64,000 nucleotides of DNA. Source: Pseudomonadota bacterium. GTDB taxonomy: Bacteria; Pseudomonadota; Gammaproteobacteria; Burkholderiales; Burkholderiaceae_C. The notes beneath the pieces are model-generated. The model saw nothing but the letters and a program-made list of their open reading frames with translations, did no database searches and was not told the origin of the DNA. Positions 16,132 through 23,863 of this stretch are shown here, one piece after another. The stretch lies in NCBI GenBank assembly GCA_018241225.1, contig JAFEEG010000027.1, forward strand, positions 23,690-87,689. The letters are read 5' to 3'. Position numbers and translations under genes: made by a program. How positions within the stretch are numbered: the stretch's first letter is position 1; each line of letters starts with the position of its first letter.

Positions 16132-17160
16132 ATGATCCCCACGACCCAGCCTAACGACGGATCACACTCGGTCCGTGGCGACTACTGGCATAGCCGAGAC
16201 GGCGAAGAGTGGGCCTTGGTTGAGAGGTCGATAGAGGGTTCTCCGGAGAGGCGCTGGCATGTCTATTTCTTCAGTGTGCAGCACAGAGTATTCGAGGAGC
16301 TTGATTTTGAGGCCGCCGAGCTTGCGTACCTCGCGCTGGCTCATAGAGGATTCTCGCGACACAAACAGCGCTCGCATATCGTCAGGCTACCCAAGTCACG
16401 TCAGGCGCCCCCGTGGCTGGCTCAGCGGGATCGAAGCGCCCTCATCGGTCCTTTACTCAAGCGCCTTTTGAGCAGGCTGGAAGACGCGGCTTTCTCGGAA
16501 CCATCGCCGCTCCAACTGTCTACGCTCAAGGCGGCGGCCATCGACGAATGGCGCCGAGGAGCCTGGCGAATCTTCGACAAGCTGGTTCTCTTGATTCGGG
16601 CGTACAGCGGGCGCAATGAGGAGATCGTAAGAATGGCCGAGGAGCGCATCTCCAAGATCTCGATCATCTCAAGATCGTTGGAGTCGATGTCCATCAATCC
16701 GTCTTGGCTACGTCCCCAAGTCGCGCAACTAACTTGCAATTGGCCAATCGAGAATCGCGTTCGAGTTGCCGGCGGTGGCTATAGGGCTCTGGGTGGCGGA
16801 ACGGTCGATCTCTCAGTCGAGTTCAAACCGGTTTCCAAACTGCATCTTGAGCCAGTCCTTCAAATGCCGGTCCTACATGACGCGAACTTGCCCAATGAAG
16901 AAAGGTGGCTTGCACGCCTTCAGGCGCTTGAGCCGCGCAGGCCCGACTTGGAGCCATCCAAATCCTATGGCCGCCATATCGGCTGGTTCCAGATTCGGAT
17001 GCCACCTTTGGATGCCGAACACTTGGTGCGGGAGATGACGTTTTACGCAAACTGCTTCCCGGCAGCACGGCACTATCTCGTCACGATTGCGCCATGCCCA
17101 TTGGCCCTCCGGGAAGAACTTGAGGGCGGCGGAATTCGCGTCATCGAGTTGCCTGATTAG
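16132..17160 (+). CDS. Hypothetical protein, 342 residues
   Basis: No family recognised. A soluble protein with an acidic N-terminal third, a charged middle segment that could form helices (about 115-185) and a beta-rich C-terminal third ending IRVIELPD. No signal peptide or membrane span. Base composition is less GC-rich than the neighbouring core genes, consistent with acquired DNA. ATG 16132 has only a weak ribosome site (GGGA). It stands alone, 150 bp before the transglycosylase-like gene. Confidence 0.6.
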   Translation: MIPTTQPNDGSHSVRGDYWHSRDGEEWALVERSIEGSPERRWHVYFFSVQHRVFEELDFEAAELAYLALAHRGFSRHKQRSHIVRLPKSRQAPPWLAQRDRSALIGPLLKRLLSRLEDAAFSEPSPLQLSTLKAAAIDEWRRGAWRIFDKLVLLIRAYSGRNEEIVRMAEERISKISIISRSLESMSINPSWLRPQVAQLTCNWPIENRVRVAGGGYRALGGGTVDLSVEFKPVSKLHLEPVLQMPVLHDANLPNEERWLARLQALEPRRPDLEPSKSYGRHIGWFQIRMPPLDAEHLVREMTFYANCFPAARHYLVTIAPCPLALREELEGGGIRVIELPD

Positions 17161-17310
17161 GAAGTGAGTCGCCAATCATTCACTCGCCTCACCCTCGCTT
17201 CAGGTAGACGCGATGTCAGGACATGCCGGAACGAAATATTCAAAGCGTGGACAAATACATCCTAATTCCAAACCTTGCCCGAAATTCGACTGAGCTCTGA
17301 GGAGGTAATC

Positions 17311-18018
17311 ATGAACGCAACGAGCGTGTTTCTGCTTGTGGCGATTGTGGTGGTTGCTGTGGCACCAGCCAACGGAGAGACGCCGGCCATTGAGGCGAAG
17401 CAGAGCCACGCGATTGCCGGCAGCGATTCGATCCCGCCCGCGAAGCCGATCACTGATCTGTCCCTATTGCATGACAGAGTTGCTTCGGCGATTTCAGCCG
17501 CCAAAACCTATGACGACCCACCAGTTCCTGAGTTCAAGGATGCAGCGAATGCGCGCGGCTTCATGAGGTGGCGCTCGGAGATGAGCAAACGCCTGAAACC
17601 AGCCATTCCCGACGAGCGGCAGCGCCTGAGTTTCCTTGATGCAGTTTGGTACGAAAGCCGACGCGCAGGGCTCGACGTTTCGCTCGTCCTAGCCCTGATC
17701 GAGCGACTCTCAGCATTCAATCGGAAGTTCTATGGGCCCAAGGGAGCGATAGGCTACCTCGGCGTCCACGCCGCCTGGACGCGGCGCATTGGGGATGGTG
17801 ACGACTATAAGTTGTACCACGTGGAGACGAATCTGCGTTACGGAACTAGCATCATTCGACACCTGTTGGATGACAACAAGGGCGATCTTTACTACACGAT
17901 CGGGCAGTACTTGGCTGACAGCTGGCAAGTTCCAGCGAACGACCTGAGTGTCTTCCGGGGCATCGAAGAGGTGTTCGCGATTCAGAGAAAGTGGGTGTAT
18001 CTCGACGCTTCAAAATAG
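17311..18018 (+). CDS. Exported lytic-transglycosylase-like protein lacking the catalytic Glu
   Basis: 235 residues with a signal peptide (first 22, ending ANGE). ATG 17311 is preceded by a strong GAGGAGG site. The SLT domain is at about 110-225: LDVSLVLALIERLSAFNRK aligns with the usual IEVES-F start, PKGAIGYLGVH with SxxGAxGLMQ, and NLRYGTSIIRHLL with the conserved end block. In active enzymes the first block reads E-S; here it is L-S, so the catalytic Glu appears to be replaced, and the M-Q-V motif is also changed. It may bind rather than cut peptidoglycan. Confidence 0.72.
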   Translation: MNATSVFLLVAIVVVAVAPANGETPAIEAKQSHAIAGSDSIPPAKPITDLSLLHDRVASAISAAKTYDDPPVPEFKDAANARGFMRWRSEMSKRLKPAIPDERQRLSFLDAVWYESRRAGLDVSLVLALIERLSAFNRKFYGPKGAIGYLGVHAAWTRRIGDGDDYKLYHVETNLRYGTSIIRHLLDDNKGDLYYTIGQYLADSWQVPANDLSVFRGIEEVFAIQRKWVYLDASK

Positions 18019-18393
18019 CTGGTCAGCCCGGGAGACCGAGAGTCGACCCTTTCGAGGCGGCTTCGTTGCGCTGTCTTCGCGCCAGCGACATCCATGCGGC
18101 TTCGCGCGCGGGATTCCGGGATGCATGCGCTTCACAAGCGTTTGCCCGCTCGCTCATAGGTATTGGAGGAAGAATGTTTGCCCCGTTGGAGAGCTTGCTT
18201 TGCCGCTGTTGGCTCTCCAGCGTGACGTTTCACGGCCTGCCTACGCCGCCGCAGGAGTTGTATCCACTGTGGATCAGGCCGCGGCCAACGATCATCTCCA
18301 TTTCAAGGCGCACGATGTCCTCAAGATCGCCTTGGGCCGCGCTTGGCGGTGCACGGTGGCTCTCTTAAAGCTGCTGCTTGTGATGGCCAATGT
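18019..18393. other. Gap with one weak small frame
   Basis: 375 bp between convergent genes. A frame at 18174-18368 (64 codons, starting MFAPLESLLCRCWLSS) has a good ribosome site TTGGAGGAAG but unconvincing composition, and a different frame over the same bases looks more protein-like without a start. No gene is called. Confidence 0.3.
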
Positions 18394-18819
18394 TCAGTTG
18401 GCCATTTCCGCGACGGGCTGGCCGTCCATGCACTGGTCATACTCCATCGTGTGGATCGTCCGGACTTCGCCGTGAGGTCCACGAGTCTTAATGTTGTAGC
18501 GGACACACTCGCTCCGACGCTGGTAAAGCTCATCCGGCTTGAAGTCTTTGAATGTGAATGCCTGAATGTCCGTCAGGTCGCCCTTATCCCAAACGACACC
18601 GTATGCGAGTTGGCCCTTGACCTCCTTCTGGATCGCGCAGCCGCGCTTGTCGTCGCGAGTGACGATCCAGCCCATGCCCACGCCTGGGACGTTGCAGGCG
18701 GCGGTCCACATCTGGATGCCGCCTGGGAATTCCACTTGGAGGGAGCGGTAGTTGGGTGCCGCGTTTGCTGCCACGCCAGCAACAGTAAGGATGGCGGCGA
18801 TGATGAGTGTTGAAGCCAT
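18394..18819 (-). CDS. Small exported hypothetical protein
   Basis: 141 residues from ATG 18819; signal peptide MASTLIIAAILTVAGVAANA. The mature part contains four Cys (ACNV, GCAI, ECVR, QCMD), suggesting two disulfides in the periplasm. It shares size, export and Cys content with the genes at 19594-21681 but shows no obvious sequence repeat with them. Family not recognised. Confidence 0.6.
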   Translation of the reverse strand: MASTLIIAAILTVAGVAANAAPNYRSLQVEFPGGIQMWTAACNVPGVGMGWIVTRDDKRGCAIQKEVKGQLAYGVVWDKGDLTDIQAFTFKDFKPDELYQRRSECVRYNIKTRGPHGEVRTIHTMEYDQCMDGQPVAEMAN

Positions 18820-19092
18820 GTGTTCGGTAGCGGAGTACGAGGGACAGGATGGCAAGGCGTGTGGCGGCTCCTTGGCTTGGCGATCTGTCGGCAATCAGGC
18901 GGAGTCTCCTTCTCCATGCGGGTCGTGAGGTATGTCACAGAGGGCGGGTCGAAGCACCTTGTCGTGCGACCCAAAAGGTCGGATAATACTTTCGTGGTGC
19001 AGTCAAATGAGCAGCGCCGAAACCCCTAGAGGATGATCCGATGAATCAAGCAACTCCTGATGCCGACTCGCGATAGGGACCATCGTGCGCAG

Positions 19093-19422
19093 ATGCGCAT
19101 GACCCCTCCCATTAACGAGTACCGCGCACCGACTCCCGCGGATCTGCAGCAGCTCAAAGAGCAATTCGGGCTCACCAGCTATGAGATGGCGCGTCTGTTT
19201 GCCGTGCAGCCAGAGCAGTGGCGCAAGCACACCGGCGGCCTGTCTCCGCGAGAGATCAGCGTGACCCGCGCATTCTTCATGGCGGCCTTCCAGGTTCTCA
19301 GCAATGAAGAGATTGAGCGCATCGTTGCCTACATGGCCAGCTTCGGAGCCAGCTGGAACATGGATGCTGAACCGGCGCCGAGGCCCGAGCCTCGCTACCG
19401 GCAGCGCAACGAAGCCTCCTGA
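19093..19422 (+). CDS. Small helix-turn-helix-like protein
   Basis: 109 residues. The middle, ADLQQLKEQFGLTSYEMAR, then LFAVQPEQWRKHTGG, resembles a lambda-repressor-like helix-turn-helix of the kind found in plasmid and integrative-element genes. The C-terminus is Pro/Arg/Glu-rich. Several Met codons compete for the start (19060, 19093, 19099); 19093 is chosen because the protein-like sequence begins there. A short leader frame of 11 codons precedes it near 19041. May be a local regulator of the small-protein cluster. Confidence 0.5.
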   Translation: MRMTPPINEYRAPTPADLQQLKEQFGLTSYEMARLFAVQPEQWRKHTGGLSPREISVTRAFFMAAFQVLSNEEIERIVAYMASFGASWNMDAEPAPRPEPRYRQRNEAS

Positions 19423-19593
19423 GGTTTTGGGCTTCCGAATCGGAAGCGCCTTGCAACTACATCTACGTATGCACCGCAGCTGAGTGCATGCGTGGGCGAT
19501 GTTGCCCCCACCAACACGAAGCTCAAGTCGACCACCAGCGGTGGGCTTTTAGCCCCTCTTTCGGCGACCTCTTCGTGACCATCAACGGGAACC

Positions 19594-20181
19594 ATGACGA
19601 TGAAACTTAGAGCCACCCTGGTCGCGGCCTGCGCCGCGCTCTTGGCCAGCCACGCAATTGCCGAAATATTTACTGCTGGAGTCGCATCATTTCAGATGGG
19701 CGCCGACTCGAAGACCGGCCAAGTCAACCGTTGCGGATTGGAGTTCAGCGTCTTCCGCGTCGTCGGCACGAACAAGAGTGACGCTGTCGTAGCTGGCGTC
19801 AACGGAAGCGTTTTCGTCAATCGTTCGGGAGTCGACAAGTTCTTCGGATCGACAAAGCTGGCCCTGCTTCGCAAGGAACCGAAAGACCAGGCATTCAAGA
19901 CCTCCGCTGCTCGCACTTGGTGGCTGAAGGCACCGAGCAAGCCTGCGTTGGTTCCCTACGGTGGATCGCCGGTGCCTGCGGAAAACCATCCTTACAAACT
20001 CGCCGGTGCGGAGTATGTGGGGACTATGGAAGTCCTCGGTTCGATCATTGGGGGAGAAGAACTGAAGATCTATTACGAGCCTGCTGACGGCGGCGCACAA
20101 ACTCTTTCAGCTGTCCTCGAAGTGGAAGGGGACGGAGCCAAGCAATTGGTTGCTTGCCTCCAAGAGCTGATGGCGGAGTAG
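19594..20181 (+). CDS. Exported hypothetical protein
   Basis: 195 residues with an N-terminal signal peptide (KLRATLVAACAALLASHAIA). The mature part is beta-rich (GLEFSVFRVVG, GVNGSVFVNRSG, YKLAGAEYVGTMEVLG) with two Cys. ATG 19594 or the second Met at 19600 could start; GGGAA lies just upstream. No family recognised; possibly periplasmic. First of a run of small exported proteins on the plus strand. Confidence 0.6.
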   Translation: MTMKLRATLVAACAALLASHAIAEIFTAGVASFQMGADSKTGQVNRCGLEFSVFRVVGTNKSDAVVAGVNGSVFVNRSGVDKFFGSTKLALLRKEPKDQAFKTSAARTWWLKAPSKPALVPYGGSPVPAENHPYKLAGAEYVGTMEVLGSIIGGEELKIYYEPADGGAQTLSAVLEVEGDGAKQLVACLQELMAE

Positions 20182-20312
20182 TGAGCTTGCCGTACTCGTC
20201 CGATTCCTTGGCGCGGCGAGCAGGTCGAGCTTTCCTATGCGAGATGCGGCGCATGCCTGTGCACATGGCATGCGGGGCGATCTTGCCCTGAGTTCTTGAA
20301 GGAGTGTCCGTC

Positions 20313-20861
20313 ATGAAGAAGAACGTGGCTTGCCTCGCGCTGGCCTGCGCCGCCGCGATCCTGACAACCGCCGGTTGTGCCGCCACGAAAAGCGCGTCTA
20401 GGGCAGTTCCTCTCGCAAGCATGGAGGCGGGCGAATTCACGATCGTCCTGACCAACGACCTGTCCGATGCAACGTGCACTCGAGCCGGCAGTCTTCGAGC
20501 ATGGGCGATGCAAGCAAGCCGGGTTGCGAGCACGGGGTGCTGGAAGTACCTGGGGGAGATGAAGCAGGTGGAGGTTTCCTTCAATGGCGAGGTTTTCCAC
20601 TACACGCTGACGGACTTTGGCGTAGCCGATCCTCGTGCAGTGAGACGCGCGACGATAGAGGCGGAGATGGAAGCGGAGAACCTTGCAGGGCGCGGCTGGC
20701 AATCAGCCCTTCGCGATGTTGGCGCCGGAATGAAGACTTACGCGGATTCGCAGCAAGAGAAGGCGCGCATCTATCAACAGCAGTCGCAGCGGCCCTGGAA
20801 TCAACAGTTCTGCTCCGCCGTCACCAACAACTGCGCGGTCAACGTGCGAATCGTTCCTTGA
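20313..20861 (+). CDS. Small lipoprotein
   Basis: 182 residues. The signal peptide ends in a lipobox (LTTAGC at about 18-23), so the mature N-terminus should be a lipidated Cys. GAAGGAG lies about 9 bp upstream of ATG 20313. The mature part has a beta region (VEVSFNGEVFHYTLTDFGV) and a helical Gln/Glu-rich C-terminus. Its stop overlaps the next small start by one base (TGATG), suggesting a compact operon of secreted proteins. Confidence 0.62.
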   Translation: MKKNVACLALACAAAILTTAGCAATKSASRAVPLASMEAGEFTIVLTNDLSDATCTRAGSLRAWAMQASRVASTGCWKYLGEMKQVEVSFNGEVFHYTLTDFGVADPRAVRRATIEAEMEAENLAGRGWQSALRDVGAGMKTYADSQQEKARIYQQQSQRPWNQQFCSAVTNNCAVNVRIVP

Positions 20862-20992
20862 TGGAAGTCAACGTCCTGCCCCGCACTTCAGTCCGCAAGG
20901 AGCGCCGCCGCGGGAAGAAGCTGATCGCCATCCTCAATAGCCACGACATGGTCGCCCATGTCGCCCCGCGTCGACACAGAAAGACCGACTGA
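20861..20992 (+). CDS. 43-residue basic peptide
   Basis: ATG 20861 overlaps the lipoprotein stop (TGATG); the stop at 20990-20992 directly abuts the next ATG. The peptide starts MEVNVLPRTSVRKERRRGKK and is strongly basic. The tight coupling is the main support; it may be only a translational bridge. Confidence 0.35.
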   Translation: MEVNVLPRTSVRKERRRGKKLIAILNSHDMVAHVAPRRHRKTD

Positions 20993-21334
20993 ATGAATAC
21001 GAAAACTCTGGCCTGCATGGCCTTCGCCCTGACCTGTATGGCTGCACAAGCCGACACGGTATTCATCGCGGCCAACAAGGCCGGTGGCACCATGAACCTG
21101 ACGGACAACACGTCCAGCGACTGCCCCAAGGGCTACATGGTGTACTTCGGCACGGGCAAGGACGTGAACGACGACATCACCCGTGGCTGCTGGCGCATCA
21201 TCAACGACTCGGCGCACCTTATGTTCCAGGGCGGTGGCGAGCGCATGATCCCGATGAATAACTTCGACCTGACGGCCTATGGCGACGCCAACTACGGCTC
21301 GGGTGGCAAGAAGACGCGGGGGTCGAGCCTTTGA
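20993..21334 (+). CDS. Small exported hypothetical protein
   Basis: 113 residues; signal peptide MNTKTLACMAFALTCMAAQA. The mature part contains two Cys (SSDCPKGY, TRGCWRII), Gly and Asn rich, and ends GSGGKKTRGSSL. Its stop overlaps the following TTG start (TTGA), so translation may be coupled. Together with 20313-20992 and 21331-21681 it forms a four-gene unit with abutting ends. Function unknown. Confidence 0.55.
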   Translation: MNTKTLACMAFALTCMAAQADTVFIAANKAGGTMNLTDNTSSDCPKGYMVYFGTGKDVNDDITRGCWRIINDSAHLMFQGGGERMIPMNNFDLTAYGDANYGSGGKKTRGSSL

Positions 21335-21681
21335 AACGCCTCATTCTGATCGCGGCTCTCGCAGCCGCAGGCATGGCGCACGCATCGAGCGTGACACTGT
21401 ACAGCACGCGGTTTCCGGTGGCGCTCACGCTCACATCGAACAAGGGCGACTGCCAGGGCAGCACCAAGGCTGGCGTGGCGACGTTCTACGGCACCCAGTC
21501 GGATGACATGTGCTGGGCCAAGGACCTACCGGGCGTTACCCTCGGCCGAACGGCAGCAATTCGACGAATTGATGCAACTCCTCTCGCGGATGTGCCCGGG
21601 GAAGTGACGCATGACCCCCGAAATGCGTCTGGAGGCCCTGCATGGCACTCAGCGGACGCCTTGATCTGGCGGGCTTGCTGA
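21331..21681 (+). CDS. Small exported protein, C-terminus possibly frameshifted
   Basis: 116 residues from TTG 21331; signal peptide KRLILIAALAAAGMAHA. The part to about residue 70 (SDDMCWAKDLPGV) looks genuine and has two Cys. After that the reading frame turns Arg/Ala-rich, while a different plus frame encodes LPSAERQQFDELMQLLSRM to a stop near 21606, so a single-base frameshift around 21538 is likely. If so, the native protein would be about 90 residues with a helical tail. Confidence 0.45.
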   Translation: MKRLILIAALAAAGMAHASSVTLYSTRFPVALTLTSNKGDCQGSTKAGVATFYGTQSDDMCWAKDLPGVTLGRTAAIRRIDATPLADVPGEVTHDPRNASGGPAWHSADALIWRAC

Positions 21682-21925
21682 AGCAGTGAGACTGCCTTCG
21701 CGTCGCATGCATCGGGCGCCTGCGTCGTGGCCGTGGGCGTCGTGCTCAACTCACCCGAGTCGAACGCCTTCATGACGCCATCCTTGTACTTGACCAGGAT
21801 TCGCTCGGTCACGGGGTGACGGCCACGCGTCGTCCTCGGAGAGCAGTCATGCCCGCCGGGAACCGCGAATCAAATCAGCACTAAACGCAATGCGGCGTGA
21901 AGAGCAGCGTTCACGGAGCAACGAA

Positions 21926-22741
21926 ATGCCAGCCAACTATTTCGCCAATCAAGGCTCGTCGATCGAGATTCTTCGCGAGCAGAGTTATCTGTTCACAACT
22001 TCGAGGTATCGCGACGGGAAGTTTTCACCCAACTTTCAAGTGCTGGGTGACATGCCAGTCGGCGCCAAGATCGTGATTAACGACGGCGGACTGGTGGGAA
22101 TCGCGACCGTGCGCCGGCACACGGACAACGCGCCCATGGCAGAGGACTTCGCCAAGTTGACCAACGCTTGGGATGCCAAGCATGGCGTTCGCGACAACTT
22201 CTGGAAGGCGGGCACGCTCGGCCTTCGTGTGGACGTTGACTACGAAGAGTTCGGCACGAAGATTCGGTACCAGGAACACTTGGACAGGCTCGTCGCGGCG
22301 CAGAACAAGTCCCACACTAAGCGCCAGCCCTTCAACGACTCGAGCGCAAACCACGGCACGTTCTACAGCCTGACGCCTGAAGTGGCACAGGTCATAGCTG
22401 ACATCCTCTATGAGCGAACTGGCAACCGCCATCTGCCGGACTCGGTTCTTGGAGGCTGGAGCGCGAGCGGGCGCCCAGAGGTCAGCGTGCCCTCCAACGC
22501 GCACGACGGCCCCTATGTACCCAAGTTCGCCCCGCGGGAGCAGCGCCTACAACAAAGCGCCTTCCGGGACCTGATGATGCAGGTGTGGAATGGCACGTGC
22601 CCGGTGACTAGAACAACGATGTCCGAGCTCCTTGAGGCGGCGCACTTCGAGGACTGGCGAGAGCACAACGACGCGGCCGCCGGTATGCTGCTCGACACGC
22701 GCATCCACGCCGCGGTGGATGCCGGCATCATCAAGATATAG
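21926..22741 (+). CDS. HNH endonuclease with an N-terminal EVE/PUA-like domain (tentative)
   Basis: 271 residues. The C-terminal 65 residues form an HNH domain: FRDLMMQVWNGTCPVT, LLEAAHFEDWREHND and GMLLDTRIHAAVDAGIIKI match the family pattern with the first His (AAH), Asn and last His in place. The N-terminal 130 residues (SYLFTTSRY, MPVGAKIVINDGGLVGIATV, then LGLRVDVDYEEFG) resemble EVE/PUA-like modified-base readers in strand order, but this is judged only by eye. A reader fused to an HNH cutter would suggest restriction of modified DNA. ATG 21926 is the best start. The protein stops right after the HNH core. Confidence 0.55.
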   Translation: MPANYFANQGSSIEILREQSYLFTTSRYRDGKFSPNFQVLGDMPVGAKIVINDGGLVGIATVRRHTDNAPMAEDFAKLTNAWDAKHGVRDNFWKAGTLGLRVDVDYEEFGTKIRYQEHLDRLVAAQNKSHTKRQPFNDSSANHGTFYSLTPEVAQVIADILYERTGNRHLPDSVLGGWSASGRPEVSVPSNAHDGPYVPKFAPREQRLQQSAFRDLMMQVWNGTCPVTRTTMSELLEAAHFEDWREHNDAAAGMLLDTRIHAAVDAGIIKI

Positions 22742-22768
22742 CCCAACGCGCAATTCACTCGGTGGACG

Positions 22769-22891
22769 GTGACGGTAGTGAAGAAAGGCGACAAACAGTT
22801 TGAGCAGCAGGGCCTGCACGGCCTGTCCTTTGCCAATCCACCGGCAGCGCGCGAGGCTGCGCAGCACCGCGTGAACAAGGACGCGCAATGA
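22769..22891 (+). CDS. Possible 40-residue protein downstream of the HNH gene
   Basis: From GTG 22769 the frame encodes VTVVKKGDKQFEQQGLHGLS and then FANPPAAREAAQHRV to TGA 22889. It is in the same frame as the HNH gene, directly after that gene's stop codon, so it could also be readthrough or a truncated former extension. The stop overlaps the next ATG (ATGA). Confidence 0.35.
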   Translation: MTVVKKGDKQFEQQGLHGLSFANPPAAREAAQHRVNKDAQ

Positions 22892-23049
22892 ACAACGAGC
22901 GATTGCTCACTGAGCCCATCTTCGAGGACACGACGCAGGTCGAGGGGCCGGTGAAGGTGCCAATCTACGAGGAGATTGGCACGTGCCTCGAGCGCGGGAT
23001 TGAGGACACGCAGGCCCTCAAGGGTCGCTACGCGGCCTGTAGGTGGTAG
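22888..23049 (+). CDS. 53-residue acidic hypothetical protein
   Basis: ATG 22888 to TAG 23049: MNNERLLTEPIFEDTTQVEG then VKVPIYEEIGTCLERGIEDT and RYAACRW. Its ATGA overlap with the preceding small frame suggests coupled translation, and it touches the thermonuclease start region. Acidic and soluble, with two Cys. No family recognised; its position between two nuclease genes makes an accessory role conceivable but unproven. Confidence 0.4.
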   Translation: MNNERLLTEPIFEDTTQVEGPVKVPIYEEIGTCLERGIEDTQALKGRYAACRW

Positions 23050-23054
23050 CGACG

Positions 23055-23546
23055 GTGAGAGGAATCGTCGCAATCATCAGCCTAGTGCTGACCTTTGTAG
23101 CTCACGCAGGGAACTTCGCCGGCCGCGTCGTGAAGGTAACGGATGGCGACACCATCGTCGTTCTCGATGCTCAACTGCAGCAGCACAAGATCCGCCTGGC
23201 CGGCATCGATGCTCCGGAGAATGCCCAGGACTTCGGCACCCGATCGCGCATAAACCTCGCGGGCATGGTGGCCGGCCGCACGGTGACGGTAGAAACGAGC
23301 AAGGTCGACCGCTACGGCCGTTTGGTGGGCGTTGTGGTTGTAAACGGTAAGGACGCCAACCTGGCCCAGGTTCAGCAAGGCATGGCTTGGTGGTACCGCG
23401 CTTATGCGCGAGAGCAGAGCCCAGCAGACCGGGCCGCGTACTCGCATGCCGAAGAGATCGCACGGACCGAGCGCCGGGGATTGTGGGCTATGCCTGCGCC
23501 TGTGGCGCCGTGGGATTGGCGGCGCAGCGTGCGGAAGGCACAGTGA
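23055..23546 (+). CDS. Exported thermonuclease (SNase family)
   Basis: 163 residues from GTG 23055 (a GTG at 23043 is also in frame). Signal peptide GIVAIISLVLTFVAHA. The SNase core is complete: VVKVTDGDTIVV, the catalytic Arg in IRLAGIDAPE, later RYGRLVGVV with the second Arg, and a conserved ERRGLWAMP end. A Ca2+-dependent secreted or periplasmic nuclease degrading DNA and RNA; common on plasmids and integrative elements. Last gene of the compact run that starts with the HNH gene. Confidence 0.85.
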   Translation: MRGIVAIISLVLTFVAHAGNFAGRVVKVTDGDTIVVLDAQLQQHKIRLAGIDAPENAQDFGTRSRINLAGMVAGRTVTVETSKVDRYGRLVGVVVVNGKDANLAQVQQGMAWWYRAYAREQSPADRAAYSHAEEIARTERRGLWAMPAPVAPWDWRRSVRKAQ

Positions 23547-23656
23547 CAAGAATGGTTGCAAGGCCGCGACGCGGCTTCTAAATTCTCTCAATCTGCGACA
23601 CCCTGCGACTGTCTCCGCCAGCTTCGCGTCAGCCATCGCCACCCAGCATAGCTGCC

Positions 23657-23788
23657 ATGGGGGAAAGCCCGCCCGACATCCACCGGCTCGAGCCGGACTA
23701 CATGGCACCCTGTGAGACATGCGATGCGGCCCCCTGCGTGACGAGTGTCGCGGGCTGCGGCCCATGGTTGGCGCCTCCTGCTGCTTGA
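23657..23788 (+). CDS. Possible 43-residue Cys-rich peptide
   Basis: ATG 23657 to TGA 23788 encodes MGESPPDIHRLEPDYMAPCE followed by TCDAAPCVTSVAGCG. Four Cys in 17 residues could bind a metal. No ribosome site is evident. The rest of the 317-bp interval 23547-23863 shows nothing else, and no tRNA or terminator was seen. Confidence 0.25.
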   Translation: MGESPPDIHRLEPDYMAPCETCDAAPCVTSVAGCGPWLAPPAA

Positions 23789-23863
23789 GGTCTCGTCAAC
23801 TCCAAGTTAGCAGAGCCAGACCTTGGCCGCTTTCACGTCCACGCAAATCGGCGATGCCGGATT

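Noticed and set aside
21486-21812. Minus-strand frame beginning MTERILVKYKDGVMKAFDSG
   Set aside because: The first 70 residues look like protein and have GC-rich third positions, but it overlaps the secreted-protein gene 21331-21681 and has a GTG start without a clear ribosome site. Neither strand could be chosen with confidence in the overlap.
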